NCBI RefSeq assembly: GCF_905171765.1 | Contig: NC_053393.1 | Location: 67,487,371 to 67,551,370 of the forward strand | Reading direction: 5' to 3' | Length of the DNA: 64,000 nucleotides | Source of the DNA: Bufo bufo | Taxonomy: Eukaryota; Chordata; Amphibia; Anura; Bufonidae | Part shown: in pieces, positions 24,601 to 36,600 of the stretch | Numbering within the stretch: the stretch's first letter is position 1 | Layout of the letters: every line of letters starts with the position of its first letter | Notes under the pieces: model-generated | Told to the model about the DNA's origin: nothing | The model's database searches: none | The model's input: only the letters and a program-made list of their open reading frames with translations | Position numbers and translations under genes: made by a program

Positions 24601-27600
24601 TCCATCTAGCAAATGCATTGCAATACCGTATCCGTCTTTCCAGTTGTCACCAGGAAAAACGGATCCGGTATTTATTTTTTTTCCATTTTTAAAGGTCTGT
24701 GCATGCGCAGACCGCAAAACCGGATCTGTTTTGCCAGAACACTTGGGGCCGGATCCGGCATTAATGCATTTCAATGGAAATTAATGCCGGATTCGGCATT
24801 CCGGGAAGTGTTCAGGATTTTTGGCTGGAGAGAAAACTGCAGCATGCCGCAGTATTTTCTCTGGCCAAAAAAATTAAGAGTGACTGAACTGATGCATCCT
24901 GAACAGATTGCTCTCCATTCAGAATGCATTAGGATAAAACTGATCAGTTTTTTTCCGGTATTGAGCCCCGAGGACGGAACTCAATACCGGAAAACTTTAA
25001 CGCAAGTGTGAAAGTACCCCTAGGGGCCAGATGTTCCGTTCCGCAAAAAACAGAATGCACACGGATGTCATCCGTATTTTTTGCGGATCCGTTTTTTGCG
25101 GCCCGCAAAATACAAAAAAATCCATACGCTCGTGTTAAGGAAGCCTTATGCGGACAATAAAAAGACATGTTCTATCTTTGAACGAAAAAAATACGGAAAC
25201 GGAAGGCATACGGAGTACCTTCTGATTTTTTTGTGGATCCATTAAAATGAATAGTTCCGTATACAGAATGCAAAAAACGGAATGTAAACGAAAAAAAATA
25301 TGGGGCCGGAAATGATGTGGACAGCACACAGTGTGCTGTCTGCATCCGCACTTGCGTTCCACGGCCCCGCAAAAAAATAGAACATGTCCTATCCTTGTCC
25401 GCAGACACTGAGAAGAAAAGGCATTTCTATTATAGTGCCGGCCATGTGCGGTCTGCAAAATGCGGAACGCATATGGCCGGTGTCCCTATTTTGCGGATCC
25501 ACAATTTGTGGACTGCAAAAAAACTTGCGGACGTGTGAATGAACCCTAAAGAGGTATTCTGGTTATGCAAAGTTATCCCCTGTCCACAGGATAGGGGATA
25601 ACTATTAGATTGTTGGAGACCCTCACCAATCATGAGAATGTGGACACTGTTCCACGTGGAGCCCCCCAAAATGAATTTCGAGGTTGGTCGGGCAGCTGCT
25701 CCATTCAGTTTTATGGGAGTTCCAAAGAAATAGCCAAATTTGGAACAAAAATAAATGGAGCAGCTGAGCCCATGGCCGAACAACCACTCCTGTCATTTCG
25801 GGGCTCCAGGGGGTACGAGGTCCCTGTTCTCATGACCCATGGGAGTCCCAGCAGTAGGACCCCCACCAATCTTATAGTTATCCCCAATCCTGTGGATAGG
25901 GGAAAATTTTATTTAACCGGAATCTTTAAGGGTTTTAAATGCTTTTTCCAGCTTTGCAGAAACTAGGTGCGACTAAGCTGAAAACTGTGTGGCTTAAAAT
26001 GCGCCAAACTTGATCCAGATTTTTGGCCAAGTAAGAAATCCTGCAAACATTCCCTTGAAAATGTACTATATCGCTGTGTTGTGTGCAAATAACATGGACT
26101 TTTGAGGACATAAAAAACTCACACACACCACTGAATCTCTAGCCTCTATTTTTGGATTTATTTCTTTTTTTACACAGTTTGTGTCATTGCCGTCAGTCTA
26201 CACTTGTCAAACAGTATGTGATCTCTACACAATTATGCCAACTCTGTTAAGAGGATTAGCTTGCGTTTCGGCCTTGGTTAACCTTCAATGTGCAGGTGAC
26301 CCTGTGGAGGCCAAGCCTTAGAAAACTCATTAATCTTCTGTACCTCTTTCAAATGACGGTGCCCTCAGCATGTCCTTATAAAAAGAATAGTAAACAGCTC
26401 CATCCCCCTGGAAAGTGATTTCCCGCTCAAGATCCTAGAGAAGAGAAAATAATGAGAAGCAATTCATTTATCTGAGTCCTCGGTACAGGAAGCTACTGGT
26501 TCTCCTTGTGGAGATCCCACTGGTGTAGTAGGTCATTAGGGCAGTGACACCTGGAAAAAGTATGTAAATTAGGGCTGTTTCACACTTGCGTTGCGGCACT
26601 CTGGTTTTGAGATCCGGCAGAGCACAAAACAGTTCCGTTTTGTCCCCATTCATTATCAATGGGGACAGAACCGATCAGGACGCGTTGCATTTTTTGACTG
26701 GACTCAAAAGCGCTGCGGTTTTGTGTCCGGTCTGCAAAACGGAACAAACCAGATCCACCAGCAAAATCAATGTAACTCAATGATGCTGGATCTGTTTTTT
26801 CAGATCTGAAAAAAACAGATCCGGAATCATTGACTTACATTGATTTTAGTGCCAGATCTGGTGTGTTCTGTTTCAATGTAACACAACTGCATCCTAATGG
26901 AACTGTTGCATCCTGGTGTGTAAACATCAAACCATTTTGGTCCAGGTTTAAGATCCCCTGTCGGATCTCAAAGCTGGAAACCAAAACAAAAGTGAGAAAC
27001 AGGCCTTAACTGTACTCCAGTAGCAGAAAAATGGTCTCTCCAGTGCCATCTACTCAGAGCTACCCTGTAAGTCAGTGTCTGACCCATTAAAAAGTCTTGA
27101 AACATGGCTAGGGTTATCAGCCAAACCAGTATGGAGCCATACTTGGCCAAATCAAACAAATGTCAAAATGCTTTCATACATCTACAGTGCCTGGGATAGA
27201 CAGGATGTTTTAGGCACTCAGCCATACAATACACTGTTAGGCCTGACACACCTGAAGGAGAACCTGTACATTTCTTTCTTACGCTGCTAAACAGCATGGA
27301 GAAAACAAAAAAAACCCTACTCATTTCCTAAGCCTGCCCAACATAGTAACTGCAGCTCTAATACGATGGGTCTCTACACAGAGACCAAGCCTATTAGAAA
27401 TAATGACCAGCTTCCCCGATCGCCGCACGGGGATGCCGGTCTTAACCCAGAAGTATGTACTTCTGGGTTTTTCATCCTTTAGCTGCAATGATCACATGGC
27501 ATCTAAATTCTGTAATGTCCACTATGTTATGCCTTTTCGGAAGTGTAAAGAGTTATATTTACTTATTCTAGTTATAATGGATATTCATTGCCTTTAAGAG

Positions 27601-30600
27601 CAATGTTGGTTTATATTCACTATTTTGTATGGATTTTTAATGTAGGCCGAAGTAAGTGCATGGGAAGATTACTGCGTCGTTCAAGAGAGCTAATGTTATT
27701 GTAACAATTAATTATATATTTAGACAGTTAGAAGATACACAACACCTGCAGAAGTAGAGGCTTCATTGAATTTCTTATCTGAACATGAATTCCACAGTGT
27801 GAGAATTGTCAAGATGTTCCTCAAAGTATATATTCATGTATCAAAGTTTGTCTCTCAGCTCTGAGATAAGGATTCCATGGACGCAGGTGGTGCTAATTAC
27901 ATCTACAGTTTGCTATTTGCTAATAAGCAGAAAGTCTGTGATATCTATGGACACTTATAATCAACCTTAGGTTTGTATAAGAAAATCAATAAGACATATG
28001 TATTGGGTTATATTATTACGTCTTTTTAAGGACATTTATATATCCATTATCGTATATATTTTAGGGACGTATATATTCCTACAATCAAAACAGTTTAAGT
28101 ATGGACTTTGTTATATTTATAAAGATGTGGCGTTTTACTAACAACCAGTTAACCATTGGTGTAGCAGAGGAGGCACGGATATCTCTGTGAGAAAACAAGG
28201 TTTATTCATATTATTATAGGTTTTATAAGTCAAGTGCATTCTGGGTAGTGTTTTGACATCACGCCCCTTATCAATGTACATGCCTATCCGACAATGATTG
28301 GAAAGTTCCAAACTAGGAATGTGTGTTCATCTGATAAGTTTTTGGTTAAGAAACCACATACAGGTGGTAAGAAAGAAAAAAAAGAAAAGGAAAGGAAGGA
28401 GGGAAAAACAAAGAAAGAAAGGGAGACCCCTGGAAAAATTGGATTTTTTGTACTCACCGTAAAATCCTTTTCTCGTAGTAGGCATTGGGGGACACAGCAC
28501 CATGGGTATATGTCCAACTACCACTAGGAGGCAACACTAGACATAAAAAGTGTTGGCTCCTCCCCGTTGGGCTATACCCTCTCCACAGACACTAGGCAGC
28601 TCAGTTTGTACCAAAAGCAGTAGGAGAGAGAAGAAAAGCAAGGAACCAACAACTCCCGTACCGGGAAAGATCAAGAGACCAGCCCGGAGAAGCGGAAGTA
28701 AAACAACATAGGGAGGGATCTGTGTCCCCCAATGCCTACTATGAGAAAAGGATTTTACGGTGAGTACAAAAAATCCAATTTTCTCGTGCATGGCATTGGG
28801 GGACACAGCACCATGGGACGTCCCAAAGCAGTCCCCGAGGGTGGGAAGAACAACCATGCCACCTGTGGGCATACAGGTGCGGGAGAACCATGTGACCCAA
28901 CAGGAGAAAAGCACGGAATAGGCAGGAAGCCTCATAACAAGGGAGAAACTCCAAGGAGGCCACAGTGACGACTGCCAGCACCCCAGGCCAAATGCCTGGG
29001 AGAAGGTCCCAAATGCAAGAAGAAGGCAAAGGAACACCCAGCTCAGCCGAAGGCTGGAGTGAAAGTAGGACAGCATCGCGTATCGGATCTACCCAACATC
29101 CCAATTGTCTCAGGCGAAAGCACAAACACCGTGAGGTCAACCCCTGAAGGGCCAGGGGAGCAAGGGAAATTGGAATCACTGAAGGCCAAACGAGAGTGTG
29201 AAGCTATAGCAAGGCTCACATGTGAGTGGAGCAGGTCTCCTCTCACCGCAAAGCAGGTGAAAAAGCTAAGCGCCCTATTGAAAGGAAAAGATCCTAAAGG
29301 CGCTAAGGGAAACCGCCAACCCCTGGAAGGGGAGGGGGTTGTAGGTAAAAACCAGGAAGAGAGAAAAGACAAGACCTGCATCCCCAACCAGGAGACGAGG
29401 AACGAGCCTCTGAAAACAAAATATCGCTGAGAAGCGCAAGACCGGAGAAACTCTGGCGAAACTCATTATCAGGGAACCAGATGCAAGCCCAGGAAATCTC
29501 AGCAGGGGCACACTGGAGAGAGGGAAGCCATAGCAAGGCTCACATATGAAGGGAGCAGGACTTCCCCCCCCCCCCCCCGCGAAGCAGGTGATGAAGATAA
29601 ACGTCCTATTGGAGAGAGAAAACTCCCAAAGGCGCTAAGGGAAACCCCCAACCCTTGGAAAGGGAGGGGGTACGAAGTAAAGGCCAGGTAAAAAGAAAAA
29701 AATAAGAGAAGACCTGCATCCCAAAACCAGGAGACGAGGAAAGAGCCCCTGAAAATAAAATAATCGCTGAGAAGCGCAAGACCGGAGGAACTCCGGCCAA
29801 ATGAAGTATCAGGGAGATGCAGGGCAAGGAAATCTCAGCAGGGATACACTGGACTGAGAGACATGGGAGGAGAAGGAGAGTACTCCCAAAAGTCTAAGGA
29901 GGAAGGCTCTACAAACAGGAGGCAGTCCCTCCCGAAGGAGACCATGAGGTGGAAATGCAAACCGTAGCACTAAACCACTCAACACCAGGTACTTGAAGTG
30001 GGAGGATGGGAAGACAGACATGAATCCCATGAGGTCCAAGAGGCTATTGGAACCCGCAAGGGAAACAATCAACCCAGGCCCCTCCCAAACAACGATAATC
30101 CTACAGAATCTGTGTGAACAGATGAACGGTGACAGGAACTCCAGAAAGGAGAACCCGCAATGGGCTCACAAGGAACCAGGAACTGAACCACCAGAGGACA
30201 ACAAAAACCAGAATATCCAAGAAAAAATGAAAAGAACCCCCCCATGGGAAGGAATTGGCCATGGACAACTAGCCATTCAAAGAATAGTGGCTAGCAATCA
30301 GCATACATTATCCCGGGGAGGGCAAATACAGCGGCTTGGGTTGTACCACTAAAACAACAGACGCCCATATGCATAAGGAATGGTGAAGTCGCAATAAAAG
30401 AAGCGGGAGTGACTACACGAAATGTAGAAACCAGCTGCGACCGACATACAGAAGGCTCCCAGGGGGAGAGAGTACCAGATGGGCGAGGACAATAGCAAGG
30501 TCCCAAAGGACTGCCCTCTGATAGATAGTACAACTAAGCATAGAAATAAGGGAACACCCGGACCCAGAAGGAACTACGGAACCCTGTCCTATGTCAGAGC

Positions 30601-33600
30601 AATCAGCAGAAAATTCACCTACCAGGCAGGTGTGTGACGCTCAGTGGTTCTGTCCCTAACTCATCAGGGAGGACGTCCAGCGAGGTTGTCCAGCGAGGAT
30701 ATGTCGCTGACCCCAGGAGGATTCCGTGTGGCGGAGGACATCAAGTGATGGCCGAAAACCGCTGCAGCGGCCGGTGCTCAGCAAGCTACGTACACCAGAA
30801 GTAGAAATAGACCGACAAGGAGGAGGTTGGGCTGGCCCACCCCTGCCAGATATGGCTACCATATGCGTGCTGAACCAGGATGCCGAAAAGGGAAGTAACC
30901 AACATCCGCAGCACAGATTAGAGCCCGGGGAAGGAAGCACCCAGTAATACAGAAACCGTATGGGCCACAGATTGCACCATAGGACCCAGCACGTGGGTAC
31001 TAAAAATACACGCCGAAAACCGAGGTAAGGTGGCTGCATGTTGCACACTAAGGAGGGTGGAAACAAAGCCACAGCATCCAGGAATGCGACCGCATTTGGA
31101 GGGTACAGGTCCTCAACCTGTAAGGTAGAAATGAGGCTGTGTAGTGTAGAGATACGACCAGACCAGTGCAAAGGGTACAGCATCTGGAGATGGCCGAGGT
31201 ACTAGGTCTAAGATTAGAGCGATGGGTCCACATGGAGCACCCTAGGACCAGAGAAGAAGTACAACGGCTGCCACGTTAGCTATGGCACCTATATTTCGCT
31301 CGGGAAGGGAAAAATAGGGCCACATGGTACCACAAGGAACGACAGGTGCACACCACAACAAGGTAAGTGCAATGGCAACTGAAGAATGCCCTCTATTTCA
31401 CCTAAAAAGAGGGAAACAGGGCCGCATGGCACACCATAGAGCCCGACAGGCGTAACGACTGCAGCATCAGAGACGGTGCAGGAACTCACCTAAGAAGGGA
31501 GGAAGATGGCTGTTTGGTGCACTCTAGATGAGGTTGCAGTGGCAACGGCACTACAAAGTGGCCTTAATATCTCGTCCAGTAAGGCAGAAATAGTGCCGCA
31601 AGGTACACCATAAGGCCAGACAGAAGCAACGGCAACAGCTCCTGGAGATAGAGAGGTTAAATAAAAATGAAGGGCACAAGGTGGCAGCCTGGTGCCCACT
31701 AGAACCAAACAGAGGCAATTGCAAAGCAATTGAGAGTGGCCTCTATATCTCGCCGGAAGGGAGAAATAGTGCCGCACAGAACAATAGAGCCCGCCAGGGA
31801 TACTGGATACAGCATCAGGAGATGGTGTAGGGACTCTGCCCAGGAAGGGAGCAAGGTGGCTGGAAACAGACAGGTGCAATTGCTACGGCAATTGAAGGCG
31901 GCCTGTATATCTCGCCCGGTAGGGGGAAATAGTGCCGCATGGAACACCTAACCAGTCAGCAGGAGCTCTACCTATGAAAGTAATAAGGCAGCTGGAAACA
32001 GACAGATGTAATCGCCACGGCATAGAAGCCGGCCTGTATTCTCTGGTACAGGCATTACAAAAGAACCTTTAGAGGCCGAGAAGGGGAGCCAACCCTACAA
32101 GTGGCGTTTGCCTGAATTATCAGCTTGCCTAGAACATAGCCCCTGGATAGGGGCCAGGAAGGTCTGTCGTGCACAGCCTACGAGGGCGTACATACCAGAG
32201 ACACCGCGTAGGTGTCCCAGTTGCTAAGCACGGTGACGGCTGCCTTACCTGTGCGGTAATTACCTGTGCAGGCAGGAGGGCGCCATCAGAAAGTCCACCA
32301 GAGGGGCACCAAACCTGGTAGGGTAGGTACCACCATGCACGTTTGACTTGACCACGCAGAGGGATTCTGCACGGTGGAAGACCGCCTGATGCTCTGTTCC
32401 GAGGAAATCGGTGCAGAGGTGTCCCCAGAGGCAACTGACAGAGAAGGCTTCGTCACCAGGCTCCGGCCTGTCCTGGGGGACCCGAGGATGCCGGGGAGGG
32501 GTGGAAGCTAGTTGAGACCACCCAAGGGTGGTCCATGGGCTACTCCTTGCGGGACCCTGTATCTTAGCGTGCGCGTGGCTCAGGGGGGAAGGAGACCGCA
32601 ATTTGTAGGTAGCGCTCCAGCGAATCCGCCAGGGACTGAAGGATCGCCATGGAGAGAGCCCATTCGCGTGGGAGGGGGGGGCCCTACCACGTGGAAACCT
32701 CCGTAGACAACGGACGCACGAAATCGTGGCGATCCGATACAGAGGCTGGGAGAGGAGGCCCCATAGAGCAGCAGGGCTGACCTATCTAACCCCGGAAACA
32801 ACATTTCCCAAGAGGTGCTGCAGCAGCTATATAGTAGGCAGGAAACCACATTCAGGTGGCAGGGCTGCAGGAAAATGCAGCAATAGAGAGGGGAGAGAGG
32901 GAAGGGGCCTGTGGAGCAATTCAGCCAGAGGCTGCCTACCGGACCCCAGGAGTTGTGCTGCGCACCGAGCGCAGAAGATGGCGACCGGAGATAGCAGGAG
33001 CCGGCGACCGGAGAAAGAAGGAGCCGACAGCCGGAGAAAGAACCGCCCCTCAGAGAGAGAGCAGAGAACCTGGGGCCGGCTTGGCAGGCAGAAGAGGCCC
33101 CTCCCAGGCTCCCCCCACGGAGGGGAGGAGACGGAGAAAAGCCCGGGAAGAGAGAAAGTGGGCGGGGAGTTGCGGTCTAGTAGGCCCGAAAAGCCGGGGA
33201 CTAAAGTAATGGAGCGCGGCCGGGAGCGAACGGCCGCGACCGCGATAGTGCCCCAGAATTGCCGCGACGAACGGGGGCCAGGTGGGGGAGAGAGCTGAGG
33301 AAGAGACCCCCAGGGAGAGAAAAAACGGAAGGCCAGGGGCTTCAGGGGCCAGGATATTGCCTGAATTATCAGCAGCAGAGGCAAGGCAGCTTATCAGAGG
33401 CAAGGCATTGTCCCACAGCAATAAAAGCTGTATCATGTATCCGGGTAGGGAACATGAGGGGGGAACGCGTCCAGGCCCGGGAAGGAGGATGGGATCCCTA
33501 ATCTAACATACTCACCCTCAGACGTCTTCAGGCGCAGCAGTAACCACCCCCTCGGCAGACTCAACACGGGAACCGTGGGACTGCCGGAATTCCACTGCGG

Positions 33601-36600
33601 AAGCAGATTTGGGGACTGGGTGGCTGCCAGGTACCTGAGTACGCGCCCGCAGGGGGGCAACTAAAGTGGAACACGATGGAGCCACCCCTGCCGCAGGCCG
33701 AAACCTGCAGAGAAAGAAAAAATGATTAAAGAAAAAATAAAATAAAAAAGGTAGCAGGATGACCTGCACAAAAAAGCAGGTCAGGTCTGCCTCCTATGGA
33801 CACTAGAACAAAACTGAGCTTCCTAGTGTCTGTGGAGAGGGTATAGCCCAACGGGGAGGAGCCAACACTTTTTATGTCTAGTGTCGCCTCCTAGTGGTAG
33901 TTGGACATATACCCATGGTGCTGTGTCCCCCAATGCCATGCACGAGAAAGATCTTGATTATCGGGAAAACTCTTGAGAGCAGACTTCCCCAAAACTCTGC
34001 ACATCACTTGACCCTTGGGTAATGTATATTTTGTTTTATGTAGTATTGGTATAAATTAATTGGCTTGATACTCAGTATCAGCGACATTCAGTGAATATGC
34101 ATATCACTAAATACATGATCTAATATTGATAACAAGAGAGCTTCTTTGTTGGGAATCTTTATATTCCGTAGTTTCATATCAAGCCGATAATTTAAAAGTT
34201 TCATTGCAAAACTACTTATACAATCTGAGATTGGTCATCATTTTGGGCAGAGCAAGGGCTCGTATCTGTCATTTTCTTGGTTGAGTTTCTGTGCTTAATT
34301 GATATATAGCTCTCATAATTTTAAGCAGCATTGCATTCTTGTACGGGTTGGATAATATAGTGTGAGATGCTGATCTTGGTGTTATTAATGTCCTGTTGGC
34401 ACCATCTAGTGGCAGATTTTGGGTACTACAGTTTTCCTGCATATCATTGTAGATCATTGAAACTTACATTGATTAATTTTTGATTGTATTTAAATTATTG
34501 AATAAATTAACCACCAGCGCTAATTACAACAAGCAAACAGCAGTGTCTACACAGCTCCGTAATAGCTGCCACAGAAAACTTAACAAATCACTTTTTATGT
34601 AGATACAATGACACAGCGCTCAGCCTATCACTGATAACTAGGGATGAGCGAACCCAAACTGTATAGTTCGGGTTCGTACCGAATTTTGGGGTGTCCGTGA
34701 CACGGACCCGAACCCGAACATTTTCGTAAAAGTCCGGGTTCGGGTTCGGTGCTTTCTTGGCGCTTTTTGAAAGGCTGCAAAGCAGCCAATCAACAAGCGT
34801 CATACTACTTGGCCCAAGAGGCCATCACAGCCATGCCTACTATTGGCATGGCTGTGATTGGCCAGTGCACCATGTGACCCAACCTCTATTTAAGCTGGAG
34901 TCACGTAGCGCCGCACGTCACTCTGCTATGATCAGTATAGGGAGAGGTTGCAGCTGCGACGTTAGGGCGAGATTAAGCAGATTAACTCCTCCAAAAGACT
35001 TCATTCTGTGATCGATCTGCAGCTGTGGATCATTGAAGTGCTATTATTGACTTGCTCACTTTTTTGAGGCTGCCCAGAGCGTTTTTAGATCACTTTTTTT
35101 CTGGGGTGATCGGCGGCCATTTTGTGACTTGTGGTGCGCCAGCACGAGCTATCACCAAGTGTATTTAACCATCGATAGTGTGGTTATTTTGTGCTATATC
35201 CTACATCAGCTGCAGGCTGAGCCTGTGTCACCGAAGTGCATTTAACCATCAACAGTCTGGTTATTTTTTGGCCATATACTACATCAGCTGCAGGCTGAGC
35301 CTGTGTCACCCAAGTGCATTTAACCATCAACAGTCTGATTATTTTTTGGCCATATACTACATCTGGTGCAGGCTGAGCCTGTGTCACCCAAGTGCATTTA
35401 ACCATCAATAGTGTGGTTATTTTTTGGCCATATACTACATCAGGGGCAAGTTGAGCCTGTCACCCAGCGCCTAAAAAATAGACCTGACATTTCTATTCAA
35501 CCAAATCTGTACTGTTTTAGCTGGTCAAGTTATTTGTTTTGACCGTAAAAGCACACTTTTTTTTCTGGGTTGAAAAAGCATTCCCAAATTTGCCATTCTC
35601 AAAATAACTAGTTTCTGGTATTTGAGGCCTACTTGAAATCTATCCCAAAAAGAAAATCTTACATTGAAGGTATTGATAGTGTCATTCAGAAAAACCTAAG
35701 ACACACGCTAGCGTGCTGATAGAAGTGTGATTCTGTGAATAAACCTATAACTGTCACACAGTGCAAAAAAAAACAGGTCTCACATCTCTATTCAACCAAA
35801 TCTGTACTGTTTTAGCTGGTCAAGTTATTTGTAGTGACCGTAAAAGCAGACTTTTTGTTCTGGGTTGAAAAAGCATTCCCAAATTTGCCATTCTCAAAAT
35901 TGTGGTGAACGGGAACAATGAGGAAAACATCTAATAAGGGACGCGGACGCGGACATGGTCGTGGTGGTGTTAGTGGACCCTCTGGTGCTGGGAGAGGACG
36001 TGGCCGTTCTGCCACAGCCACACGTCCTAGTGAACCAACTACCTCAGGTCCCAGTAGCCAGCAGAATTTACAGCGATATTTGGTGGGGCCCAATGCCGTT
36101 CTAAGGATGGTAAGGCCTGAGCAGGTGCAGGCATTAGTCAATTTGGTGGCCGACAGTGGATCCAGCACGTTCACATTATCTCCCACCCAGTCTTCTGCAG
36201 AAAGCGCACAGATGGCGCATGAAAACCAAGCCCATTGGTCTGTCACATCACCCCCATGCATATCAGGGAAACTGTCTGAGCCTTAAGTTATGCAGCAGTC
36301 TCTTATGCTGTTTGAAGACTCTGCTGCCAGGGTTTCCCAAGGGCATCCACCTAGCCCTTCCCCAGGGGTGGAAGAGATAGAATGCACTAACGCACAACCA
36401 CTTATGTTTCCTGATGATGAGGACATGGGAATACCACCTCAGCACGTCTCTGATGATGACGAAACACAGGTGCCAACTGCTGCGTCTTTCTGCAGTGTGC
36501 AGACTGAACAGGAGGTCAGGGATCAAGACTGGGTGGAAGACGATGCAGGGGACGATGAGGTCCTAGACTCCACATGGAATGAAGGTCGTGCCACTGACTT

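Larger units (their letters stand above)
28439..33955. mobile_element. Composite long repeat, copy D (5.5 kb, long terminal inverted repeats)
   Basis: About 28476-28620 is the near-exact inverse of about 33800-33950. Shared motifs include GCATTGGGGGACACAGCACC, GTCCAACTACCACTAGGAGG and GGGCTATACCCTCTCCACAG. The left terminal module (28439-28780) is itself an inverted repeat around TACTCACCGTAAAATCC and GGATTTTACGGTGAGTA. The body holds a 332-bp duplication, about 170-bp repeats and a GC-rich block (32900-33300). No transposase is found, so it would be non-autonomous. No target duplication could be fixed. Confidence 0.75.

Noticed and set aside
28537..29179. 146- and 179-codon minus-strand frames with hydrophobic stretches
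   Set aside because: They overlap the terminal module and body of element D; the hydrophobicity comes from pyrimidine-rich minus-strand composition.
32726..33384. 185- to 190-codon frames on both strands
   Set aside because: GC-rich block of composite element D; low stop-codon frequency explains them, and no motif or conservation is visible.
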